A stretch of 64,000 nucleotides of DNA, from positions 119,357,966 through 119,421,965 of the forward strand of contig NC_084664.1 of NCBI RefSeq assembly GCF_028389875.1. The letters are read 5' to 3'. The position numbers and the translations under genes are program-made. The stretch is from Rhea pennata. Lineage: Eukaryota; Chordata; Aves; Rheiformes; Rheidae. The notes beneath the pieces are model-generated. The model did no database searches. It saw only the letters and a program-made list of their open reading frames with translations, and was not told the DNA's origin. Below are positions 39,209 to 49,767 of the stretch, one piece after another (the stretch's first letter is position 1; every line of letters starts with the position of its first letter).

Positions 39209-40230
39209 TTAATTTCTTTAACATTGTTACTTCCAAGATCAACAGTTCCCCAGATATGTGGACCAAGATGATCCATTGAAGAAATCTACCTAAAGAGCAA
39301 TGCATGGGATGGAGTGTGAACTTTTTAGCTACTTTTTGCCATTCGAATAGCATGTTACAGCCAAAAACAAAGTCTAAGAAGCTGCTTGGCTGCTTTCCGA
39401 TATAGTTTTTGTGACCTAAGCTATGATATGACTTAGAGGACCAGTAAAAATGGGACCTCCTTATGCTGGGTTTGTCTCAGATAGATGCTGCCTAAAGAGT
39501 GTAAATGGAAAGTAAATGACATGTGCAGGGTTGATACTAGAGGCTAGCTTGATGCCAGAACTAGTCATCAGGCTAGTTACTGGGACATAGGTCTTCAGAA
39601 TGCACACGAGTAAAAGGGAAATAAATCATTTGTTTTGTTACTTCGTTCTCTTTTCACAGAACCATACATCCCCTCTCCAGCACAGAAAAGCAGAATAAAA
39701 CCTACTGGTCAATTGATTTAGGTGGGGATCCTGAAGGAGATCCCAGTCAAGGAAGATGCTTTATTCCCTTAATTCTTTCCCACTCCACAGTCTCTTTCTC
39801 CCCCAAATCCACTTCTTCTTGCAGCACTGTCTCTCTCTAGTTAAAGTCTCTGATTGCAGTGGTGCAGAAAGCAGTTTAAATGACATTCATGATCCTTTCT
39901 GGTCTTACAGTCTAGGAATTCAGCTGCATTCACTTGATAGAGGAGTGAAATGAAAAGAAGGGTATGGGAGAGAACATAACCCTCTCTGGGTTGAGCCTAC
40001 CTTTTTCTTCCCAAAAAAAATATGACTTCAATATTTGTCTTTAATGAAGAGTGTTCTTGAATGATAAAAATAAATAAATAAAAACAAGACAGTGATCTTT
40101 GTGCTAATAAGGGCATATGAATAATAACACTATGACCTACTGGCAAAGGAGGGGAAGGGAGAGGAAGGAAAACACTGGGCACTGGAACTCCCTCTTCATT
40201 GGTTATCCTAGAGTGTCATGTGGCCAAGGC
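39209..40230. other. FABP4 upstream region, nothing firmly recognised
   Basis: About 1 kb between the CR1 copy and the FABP4 core promoter. A single TGACCT nuclear-receptor-type half-site lies at 40133-40138, about 200 bases before the start codon, but its neighbour is not a proper second half-site. An AAAT/AAATA tract sits at about 40068-40084. Confidence 0.4.
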
Positions 40231-40233
40231 TCC

Positions 40234-40242
40234 TTTTTAAAG
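40234..40242 (+). promoter_or_regulatory. FABP4: TATA-like box of FABP4
   Basis: TTTTTAAAG lies 89-97 bases before the FABP4 start codon, which would place transcription start near 40265-40270 and give a 5' UTR of about 60 bases. This is a weak match to TATAAA; the assignment rests on position. Confidence 0.45.
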
Positions 40243-40330
40243 ATAACTTCTGGTCTCCTGGAGCTCATACTACTCTACCGTCCTGTATTTCTGCTTGATC
40301 CTGTGGAAGACTGTAATCCAGCCTGACAGC

Positions 40331-41566
40331 ATGTGTGACCAGTTTGTGGGCACCTGGAAGCTCCTTTCTAGTGAAAACTTTGAGGACTATATGAAAGAAC
40401 TAGGTAAGAAATATTATTTGGAGCTGTTCTATCTGGACCAGGGAAGGAATGTTGAATGTGAACTTTATTCTGCACTTGCTTTTCCTGGCTATTCTTTTTA
40501 CCAAGGGCTTTTTAGTCCAACTAGTTTAATTAGACAGTCTTAAACTGGAGAAATTGGCTGTTTGGACTAGTGGTGCCAAATTCCTATAGCAGAAGAACCT
40601 TGACTGAGAGGAATAGTTTCAGGTAAACCAAGTCTGTGCATGCCCACTTAGCAACGCTATGACTGGAGGTTAAACACACCGCTGCAATATTTTGTGTGGA
40701 TTTACTTTTATCCTTTGGAAATGCAAAGTAGTATAATGCTAAAATGCAGCAAGCTTTACCATATCTAAACATCTTTATATTACTATTGGACTAGGATACA
40801 GATTAATTATCATGGCCGAAACTTCTGTAGTTGCCTCCAGTGTATATGAATATTGCATGGACTCCAGAATAGATACCTGGAAAAGACTTCATGGATAACA
40901 CTTTTCTCTACAGATGTAGGTTTCTTCTTTTGAATTAAAATTGGGTCTTAAAGGAGTTTTACATTCTTGTAGGGTGAAGGAAGTATAGCGAAACCTGCAC
41001 GGATAGGATCAGTACATCCTAAAAAAATGGCTTTTTTTTTTAGAGATTAAACTCTGCTCACTGAGACTTCAGCGTTCAGAAAGCTTTCAGTGATACTCTT
41101 GTACTCTTAATCTTTACCCCAGATTTTACTCAGGGCATAAGCATTGCCAGTTATTTCTTAATCATTTCCTTTTATTCAGCCTAGCCACAGACAAATATAT
41201 CTCTGATTTAAATGATTTTTTTTGGTTTGTTTGTTCATTTGGTTTTGTGGCTTAGAAGCGCTCATATATTTCTGCTTATTTACTTTCAGATATAACTATA
41301 GTGCAAGATAGTGTAAAATTAATTGCAGTTATTTTGAATAAGAGTATAAGCAAATATTTGGCATTAAAATCTTGTCTCAGGTTTCATATTACTTTTCTGT
41401 TCTGATAGTAACAGAGGAGAGGATATCCTCACTTCAGCCCACCTGGCTTGGCCTATAAATGGACTAGTTAGTGAGATGTCACAAAGGAACCTCTGCAACA
41501 CAGGCTTACTAAAAATTTAAGAAAGTAAATGGAAGTTGAGTGCTGGTCTTTTATTCCACAAATAAG

Positions 41567-41607
<41 letters not shown>

Positions 41608-43657
41608 AAATGAAGACAAGAATTTCATAATGTCCTATCTTATTTACAGGTGTGGGGTTTGCCACCAGAAAAATGGCTAATGTGGCCAAACCCAATGTAA
41701 CCATCAGCATCAATGGGGATGTGATAACCATCAAAACAGAAAGTACCTTCAAAAATACAGAGATCTCTTTCAAGTTGGGTGAAGAGTTTGATGAAACCAC
41801 AGCAGATGACAGAAAAACAAAGGTGAGTCCAGAAGTGTCAATTTTTTCTCTCAAAAAAGATATGTGAGTAGGAGGAAGGAGCTGTGATTTTGACATCTGC
41901 TATAGAAATGCTCCTTTAAAAGATGTGAGCACCAAGAATGTTTTGTAGATTGTTTGATTCCCCGCACTTCAATACTACCTGGGCATAGAAATAATCTTCT
42001 CTTCAGGCTGAAGGACTCTTGACAAAATAGCCACATATTGCCTTTTTTCTTTGGCAGAACGTCATAACCCTAGATAATGGCTCACTGAAGCAGGTGCAGA
42101 AGTGGGATGGAAAAGAGACTATAATAAAGAGAAAAGTGGTGGATGGGACTCTTGTGGTGGTGAGTTGATTTTTGTTGTTCAATCACTTAATTCATTTTTC
42201 AGAATACTTTTTTTGACAAATGTTTTATACTGTATTCAAATGGGGACATTAAAGACATTTGAAAAGGCTCCATGCATTTACTCAACAAGAAGTCTCTCTG
42301 AACAAAACAAGAGCAAGTATTTAAACTGGAATGACATTAACATTCACAGCCAGAAAGGTATGAAGGTGCTTGCTTTCCATAGGAAGAGATAGTTAGGAAA
42401 GAGTTGCAAGGAAAATCAGCATCATCATGGGGAAAAATTCTTACATAGTAGATCATAAAGTCCATCATAATATATAGGAAATATTAACAAAATTTGTGTT
42501 AAGTGTGCCTATTCTATGCTTATGCAAAATAATCCTGTTTGTCGCTGGTAGAGAATCAACAGCCATCTGTGAGAACTGTGCTAGGGATCACAAATAAATG
42601 TATCAATAATATGATGTCAATAAAAAAAAAAAAAAAAAAAGAAAAGCTATAGAATCATAGAATCATAGAATCATAGAATCATAGAATCGGTAAGGTTGGA
42701 AGAGACCTCTGGAGATCATCCAGCCCAGCCTCCCCATATCTGAGTTCTGTTAGTGGCTGTTATCTGGTCAGAAACAGAAGATAACTGTTGTACTTGACTT
42801 GGTGCCAGTGAGGCTCAGCTGCTTTGTTTGGGGTTTCCCAGCACTGCTCTCTGGTTTTAAGAAAAACATGTACACTTTGAAGAATCTGGGAGGGGACTAA
42901 AAATGTGCTCATAAAGGTAACTAAGATTCCAATATGCTACAAAAGGATATAGGTATACAGAATTCCTAAAGAGTTCTGTTCTCCTCTAGAGAAAAAAATG
43001 TATCCACAAATTTAATATTTAAGTGTCTTTGGATAAAGTTCAGAGGAGAATAAATAGAAATAGCTTTTAATAATAATTAGGAAAGTTTGAGGAAAACAAG
43101 GTTAGATCTAATGCAAAAACAGAAAAATAGATGAGGACAGAACCTGACGCAGAAGTTGATACCAACAGCTGCAAGTCTGAAAGGTGTGTAGGACTGTGCG
43201 TGTGCGTGTGTGTGCGTGCCTACGCGTATGTGAGACAAGCCACAGATACAAAAGGTGAAAGGAAGAAAAGACAAATGCCTGGCTCCAGAGTTAATCCCTC
43301 ACCCATGGAAGCCCTAGGATCCTTAAAGGATTTTAAAAGAGGTGATTAGGCATTTCCTTGGGGTGACTGAAACAGTGCTTTAATGTTCTTTCAGTCTTAT
43401 GTTTCTGTGAAACATTTTTGACTTTTGGTTCCAAAGCTCTCAAAATAGAGTTTCACTGCTCAGGCAATTGGCTTTAAGAGAGGACAAATGCATATTCTTT
43501 CCCAATGTATTGGTATTGGTTCCCAATGGAAAAGCAATTCTCTACCTTCTGACTAACAAATATTCCATGAGAGTTAAAAGCTGATTAAATTTACTTTTCT
43601 TTCTAGGAATGCACCATGAACAATGTTGTCTGCAAAAGAGTTTATGAAAAAGCATGA
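40331..43657 (+). CDS. FABP4: FABP4, adipocyte fatty-acid-binding protein (four exons)
   Basis: Encodes a 132-residue cytosolic carrier of long-chain fatty acids. In other vertebrates it is abundant in adipocytes and macrophages, delivering ligand to lipases and nuclear receptors. Coding exons are 40331-40403, 41650-41822, 42058-42159 and 43607-43657 (73, 173, 102, 51 nt), all with GT/AG borders and phases 1, 0, 0. The protein begins [20 protein letters not shown], carrying the family's Gly-x-Trp-Lys-Leu signature. It then has GVGFATRKM (portal helices; Lys22, Arg31 and Lys32, which form the nuclear-localisation patch in mammals, are present), the [13 protein letters not shown] strands, and Arg107, Arg127 and Tyr129 (counting Met1), which bind the ligand carboxylate. 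It ends [16 protein letters not shown] and [11 protein letters not shown] favour FABP4 over PMP2. Introns are 1246, 235 and 1447 bp. A PMP2-like Cys118/Cys125 pair is present. Confidence 0.96.
41570..41604. repeat. Poly-A tract (35 A) in FABP4 intron 1
   Basis: An uninterrupted run of 35 A ends 45 bases before the exon 2 acceptor. No retroposon body is recognisable before it, so it may be a simple homopolymer expansion. Its exact length is uncertain in any assembly. Confidence 0.9.
42622..42640. repeat. Poly-A tract (19 A) in FABP4 intron 3
   Basis: A 19-A run sits directly before the CR1 fragment at 42647. It follows an AATAA-like context and may be part of the insertion site. Confidence 0.8.
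42647..42737 (-). repeat. Short CR1 3' end with four terminal octamers
   Basis: A severely 5'-truncated CR1 in reverse orientation within FABP4 intron 3. The octamer AATCATAG is repeated four times (42653-42684), followed by 'ggttggaagagacctctgg' and 'agatcatccagcccagcctc'. The octamer is the reverse complement of the (ATTCTATG)n found at CR1 3' ends in birds. Little divergence suggests a younger copy. Confidence 0.92.
43196..43230. repeat. Imperfect (GT/GC)n tract in FABP4 intron 3
   Basis: Mostly alternating purine-pyrimidine sequence of GTGC and GTGT units with interruptions, 'gtgcgtgtgcgtgtgtgtgc' and onward to 'tatgtgag'. Confidence 0.75.
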
Positions 43658-43809
43658 AGAAGCCATCATCACACAAGACTACTGCTTAAATCTGTAGAAA
43701 AACCAACTTCACGGAAGAAGAAAAGTTCCACAAATATATTTTAAAGAGAACTCTACTTTTTACAGATATATCCCAGAACAATTGAATGCAGTCTAAATTG
43801 TGGCTATTC

Positions 43810-43815
43810 AATAAA
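43810..43815 (+). promoter_or_regulatory. FABP4: FABP4 polyadenylation signal
   Basis: Canonical AATAAA 153 bases after the FABP4 stop codon, implying a 3' UTR of about 175 bases with cleavage near 43830. TG-rich sequence follows ('atgcttgtgctgg'). Confidence 0.85.
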
Positions 43816-43839
43816 ACATTTGGCTTTCTACAACATATG

Positions 43840-46800
43840 CTTGTGCTGGAAATTGTCAGAATGGGTGGGTGCAACATGGGAATGGCACTGCACAGGAAAG
43901 TTTGTATCAAACCTGTGATTAGATAGCTGTGGCTCATCTTACTGTAGGAAAAGGGTCAGAGCACATCCAGTGTGTGCTTCAGGCACGTTCCCTAACTTAA
44001 CACGACATTTGTTCTGAGACAGAGGCAGAGGCAGATCTATACACAAAACATTGTTTGGTGGCCTCTATATTCTCTTGACTGCAAGAAGTATATGGCTGAG
44101 GAGTACACAACACAAAATGAATAAAGAGTTGCTACTTTTCTGGCTTCAAAAGATAGAAGTAATCACTTGGGCAGGGAGCAGAGAGATCATTGTGGATGAG
44201 GCATGCAGTGTTGACTTCAGGCATGAGCCAGGAACTGGACATCTCTTCTATGACCCTGATTGGAGAGCAGATAAAAAATGCCTAAATTTTAAGCCCTCAT
44301 CATGGTATCATCTGAAGTGGCCTGATTTTATCCAGTTCTACCTGAAGTGAGAAATTATAGGTATTGTGGCTCTTGAATATGATTGTTTTTAATGCTCCTT
44401 TTCTTCTCATCCTAGGTTGGACTAGAAGCCTTAACTTAAAAATCATAACTTAAAAAATACTCTCAGGCCCACAAAAAAACCTTATGAAAGTTTACTAGTG
44501 TTACTATCTCCTTTACTTCCTACATACATTTTACATTAGGTTACATCAGTCTTTGTATTCTGTATTTTATAACTGGTAGAGAAAGGTTTTATGGAAACAC
44601 TATCCTCTCTAGCTGTCAAACCTTTTGAACACCAGTTTTTCCGACTGTTCTTATTCTTGAGCTACCTTCTTCTACTCCCTCTAGACTGGGCCTGTTATTT
44701 CAAAACTTATCTTCCATACATGCTACAATTTTCTATACCTAGAAAGAGCACAAAATCTCAAACTTTAAGAAGTCTGGGGAAAACCTGGGCAGGAAGAATC
44801 TAAAAAGATGTATGGTAGCCACAAAATGCAGAAAAAGGTGTATCTTGAGCTTAATGATTAAGTCAACCACTTGTGAGCCAAATTCCAAATATTCCTAACA
44901 TTTCTGAATTCCGCTGTCAGAAGCCACAGTACTGTGTACTTAATGCCACGGGAAAGATCTCATATACTTGAACTTTCTTCTATATGACTCAAGCTGTTCC
45001 CAAGTTCATGAACTATTAATACAGCTAGAGAGAGGAAGTGAAAAGAAGGAGCTTCTACCCTTCAAATGAACTAAGGAGTAATCTGAGATCATTTCTAAAA
45101 GACTATTATCAAATTCTGCAAAAAATATGAAAAAAAAATGTACTAACAGGCAAACTCTTTAGTTTGGCTTCCTTGTTTATGAAATGTCATCAGCTTAAAG
45201 AATAGCAGTTGGATAGTAAAATGAGGTATGAAGTATGCTTCAGAGTTGCCTATAAAGACAATATTAAATGAACTTAACAGAATGAAAAAACATATTATGA
45301 AAAATTAAAGATAAAATTGTGGTTGAGTGACACAAACATATGGACTTTAGAAATGGCAAGTAGTTTCCTCAAGAAGTCGTGCAGGAGATTTGTTCTGCCC
45401 CTACAAACATAGCTACAAAATCTTCCAACCAAATCTTTATTCTTACAAACTTTGAGAAGAAAATTGCAAAGAGGAAGGATCGTAACTTTTTCAAGAGACT
45501 GACTGTAAGTCAGATACCTAATCTGTATTTTTAATTTCAAACCTTTTCCACACTCTTTAAAATAGAGAACTTTTAGAGTAGTAGAAACACATGACATGTG
45601 AAGAGAGATTCTTGCTTACTGCAACAGAAGAAAGCCAGTTTAGTGTGGATGGTCTTAATAAGCTGCAACGTTGACTTAAGTGAGCTGTTTATAAATAATG
45701 AAGATCAAGTTATAGTTAACTATATTCTTTCATCCACTCGTATGGAGATATTTTATTCCAGAAGTCAAATTTCCGTATATGGTCCCTTTGTTCATATAAG
45801 GGCTCATATTTTCCAAAAACCTGACATTCCCTTAAGCATCTAAATAAAACCTGCAGATACGATTTTAACTTTGCCAGCCTGGTTTTTTGAGAGCCCAACA
45901 TCTAATGAAGTAATGTATTTTTAAAGCATCACCATCTCTTTTAGTACCCAAATTCAGACTTTGTGAACTAATCAAATACTATTTTTAAATGGGGAAAAAA
46001 AAAAGCAATTTAAAGCTTCAGCTGTTACAAATTTCAATAAGGTGGCATTCTGTTCATAAACTTTAATTGAGCCAACACTGTAAGGAAATACTGGTGGTGC
46101 TTTCTTAGAATATGGGCATATCCAAAACTTGCAGTAAGATAGGCATCAGGCTAGTGATTTTTTGAATAAGTACAGTTGAATCTTCTCTGGCAAAGAATGA
46201 TGAGGGGGTTATACACTCAGACCTGGATGGAGATCACAGTATGCATTTCTAAGTGGTAAAGATGAGTCAGCGAGCTGTCTTTACGTGCAGAAAAGATCTC
46301 TCCCTCTCTTCTGAAGTGCTGAACTACTCTGAAAATCAGAAACAGCAGTCCCCAGGACTCCTCTTTGAAGACGGAGGATCTCACCGGACTCCTGCCAACC
46401 CCATGGGCTACCTGCCTATTGCAGCAGGCGCCTCTCAGTGCTACGAGGAGGAGATTTGTATCCAGTTAGCACATTCATTCACCAATGCTTTAAACATTTC
46501 TTGCATGACAAGAGGGAAGGGGGACTCATTCGCACAGATTCATAACAGCTCAAAAGAAAGACAAAGCAAGGCTTATTCTGCTCTTTGATCTTTCTGTTAT
46601 TTTCTGTGTTTCTTTTAATTCTTAGTTTCCACTGAAAGGAATGTGGCAGCGGCTGGGATTCAGCCAGCAATTTGGGAATTCACCGAGCATTGCAAGACAA
46701 CCCGACTGCCTAGAGTTTATAAGTCTGAGTTCTACGTGTAACCACGGGACCTCTTCAGTGACCAAGCCTGCGTGTTGACAACAGGACCTGTCAAGCCAAG

Positions 46801-49620
46801 CTCCATGGTCTGCCCCAAACTTTCTGTTGCCCCAAGCGATCTTGTCCTTCTCTCATGGGTTTTACAAGCTTAAGTGACAAAAGGCTATTGGCACTGTCTG
46901 GTATAACTACTGGAAGGAGAGAGACTCCTGGCTCCATGTTCAGAGCTGAACCCTTGGCAGCACAAGCATCAGTGCCAGAACATCCACCGTGCCTTCAGCA
47001 AAAAGGTGTTCAGCCTCTGTTCTCTGCTTGCAGAAATGTTTTCTTTATTACTCTCCAAAGAATTGAGTTTAGATTTTTTTTTTTTTTTGGATGATATTTG
47101 TCTAGATCATCTTTTCTTTAAAGAAATTGACAGTAAATTTACTTTTTATTTGTCTTTAAATATTGCCTGCATGTTTTTCCTCTATTTTTACCAGATTTAC
47201 GCCTATCTCTAGTGATGCTTCACAATCTTCACATTCAAATCTTGCTTTCTTCTGACTAGAAAAAGTGAATCAAGTCTATTTCTTATCACTTACACGTACT
47301 CACAATCCTTTTTGGTTTTTTATACTTAAAGATTGGTTTCCACATACATTATTTCTGCTGAAGATAGAATTCCCTGGTCTTGTTCTTTCTAGACTGTAGA
47401 TCCTTTAAATGAAACTGCTGATTTTTCTTAATGACAAAGAGATAGATGGTAGCAATGTCAACATTGTTTGAGACTGCTTAAGACTGGGGTTTTGTCTGTA
47501 TAAATAATTCTCTGTCACTTTTGTTCTTAAGGTTACTGGTACTGCAGTTTAGCTGTTCTATTCTGACTAATTTGCTCTTCTTCAATTTCTTTGGGCCGGA
47601 TATTACAATGTTCCACTCATCCTCTATTTTCCACAGGCACCAATCTTGCCTTGTTAAAGTGTCTTTCTGTAGATAAGACAATCAAATGGAAAAACAAAGA
47701 ATGCCTGCAGAGCAACTGTAGAATATGTTTGTATTATTCCTTGACAAATAATGGAAAGGTTAATTTAGGATTAACTTTCTCATTTCCAGAGACTGGATAA
47801 AAGAGCTGGCTATTCTTTCACACAAAATGTGATATAATGCATCCCTACTTTTGAAAAGTTATTATGTGGTCCACATCTTCACAGACTGACATTTATTTAC
47901 ATTTGACAGACACACCATCTGCTTCCTACTATGGCGAGAAGGAGTTATCCTTTTATTAGTTTTCATTTTCACTTACTCTGGACTTTCTCTTCTTACACTG
48001 CACTATAGTTAGACCAGAGAAGCAATGGGAAATTCTGCTGAAATTACCTTTATTGGAGTCCTGACCAACCGATGAGACGAAAATATTTTGCATATACAGT
48101 CAAAACTGGTAACATGTGACATATGTTACTGCAGTATAATCCAGAGATTATAACCCTGTTCAGGTTTTATCATTTTTCAGTTTAAGCATGTTCCCCTTCC
48201 TACATATGGCAGCTCTGGAGAGAGGGCCCAAACCTCAGTCTCCTTGGCCAGCATCAGCTCCATCTGACTCTTTCCATCCTAAACATGAGAGACTCAGTCC
48301 CATGACTTACCCTTACAATGGAGGCTTGAGAAGTCCCTGTACACGGTCATAACTCAGAAAGTTTAATCATGCAAAAAAGAACGTGCAGCTTTTGTTCATA
48401 TAAGTAGGAAATAAGCCATCTATTCCATTAATATAGCAAATAATAGCTTTCTCCAACCAAAAGGTTGTTTATGAAGGGGAAATATAGAATTACAGTTGAT
48501 GCTGAAATATACTCTCAGATACTTTGAGGTGTCTTGAATTACAATGCTTTAAATTCCTGCCCTTCAAATATACATATAGTCTATGGATTTGTTTTTTGTT
48601 TCCATTTTTTTACTAAATACAACACAATAATACTAGAAGTGCACTGTTTTTGGAAGTTTAGGTTATATACGTAGGAACTGAGGCATACTTACACATTCTA
48701 ATTCGTAACGTCACCAGAAGAAGAGATTTTTGTGGCAGGTTCTTGCATTGTCTTATTTGGAAGGAAAAGAAGGTCTAGCATAAGTGACCCTCTCAGTTTC
48801 ACATGGCACAGAAGAGACCATGGCCCTTCATGATGGTAGACCAGAAGAAATCTGGGAAAAATAGGACACATTTTAATGCAAGACTGCATTGCCTTAGATT
48901 CGCCCTTAAGCCTTTGACAGACCGAGTACCCATGTGCAGAAACGTAGAGAGAAAGGAGTATATTCCCTCCTCCCAATCCAGCAAACCTGCTCACTTTTCA
49001 CAAAACCTGATCTGAACACACGCACTGATCTTCTGAACATATTTCTAATTGTAGAAGAAGAGGCAGCAAAGTTGAGCTGTCTCTTCTCTTCACAGGGCTG
49101 CTGGGGAACATGTAGGGCAGAACCCACAGTTTGGCATCATAACTCTGATGCGAAAGCAAACAAGATAGAACAATTTAATTTTGTATTTAAAGAGTGGAAT
49201 ACATGGGGGGGGGGGCGATCGTGGATCATGAAAGGAAAAAATAATAGCTTTTCCCCCTTTACACAGGAGCTTCTCACTACCTCTTCCCCATATCCCCATG
49301 GCTTTATTTTAACTGACTAGCGTACAGGTGACAGCAGTGATAATGGTGATAGTAGGAGTTACACTAATGGGAGGAAAGCCAGAGCTGGGCTTCGTAGGGG
49401 TGTAGTGATAGTGTGCTGGGTGGCATTATATTGCTTAGACCCCACCACCATGTCACCTGCCTGTTCTGCCTCGCGTCCCTGTCCCATGCTCCTCACTGCC
49501 CTGATTTATTCAGTGGAGGAAGCCGTGGCAAGCATCACCCTGAGCCTTGGTACTAACACAACCGGCCTTGGACAAGGTGCACATTGTCTGGCCCTGGCAT
49601 TGCCTCTCCCACTGGCCCCT
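43840..49620. other. Spacer between FABP4 and PMP2, no gene recognised
   Basis: About 5.8 kb. In mammals FABP9 lies here, so it was scanned for the FABP signatures (Gly-Thr-Trp-Lys, Thr-Glu-Ser-Thr-Phe-Lys, Gln-Lys-Trp-Asp-Gly, Arg-x-Tyr-Glu). None was found. The longest open frames are 128 codons (48934-49320) and 111 codons (46253-46588), both without recognisable similarity. An 11-G run is at 49205-49215 and a T run at about 47073-47088. Confidence 0.5.
49205..49215. repeat. 11-G homopolymer
   Basis: An uninterrupted G run about 560 bases upstream of the PMP2 start codon. Confidence 0.85.
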
Positions 49621-49628
49621 CCTGACCG

Positions 49629-49654
49629 TTATAAGAACGGGGCATCTTTAAAAG
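49629..49654 (+). promoter_or_regulatory. PMP2: Core promoter of PMP2 with two TATA-like boxes
   Basis: Two candidates: TTATAAG at 49629-49635 and CTTTAAAAG at 49646-49654. Either would give a transcription start around 49660-49685 and a 5' UTR of roughly 85-110 bases before the ATG at 49768. Which one is used cannot be told from sequence. Confidence 0.5.
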
Positions 49655-49707
49655 GAGGCGTCTGAGGTCTGAATCAGTCGCACAATCCTTCTGCCTCCCT
49701 CCAAGAG

Positions 49708-49728
49708 CTGCTGCTGCTGCTGCTGCTG
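49708..49728 (+). repeat. (CTG)7 trinucleotide repeat in the presumed PMP2 5' UTR
   Basis: Seven perfect CTG units, 39 bases before the PMP2 start codon and downstream of both TATA-like boxes, so it probably lies in the mRNA leader. On the opposite strand the same repeat reads CAG. Confidence 0.9.
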
Positions 49729-49767
49729 CCTTTCTTTTGAGGACCACTGCCTTGTAAAGCCAATACG

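Noticed and set aside
40133-40150. Possible PPAR response element upstream of FABP4
   Set aside because: Only one TGACCT half-site is present; the adjacent bases do not form a second half with 1-nt spacing.
43077-43274. 65-codon open frame on the - strand with a His-Ala repeat
   Set aside because: It is the translation of the GT/GC microsatellite in FABP4 intron 3.
46253-46588. 111-codon open frame at the mammalian FABP9 position
   Set aside because: The translation has no FABP motif and composition looks random.
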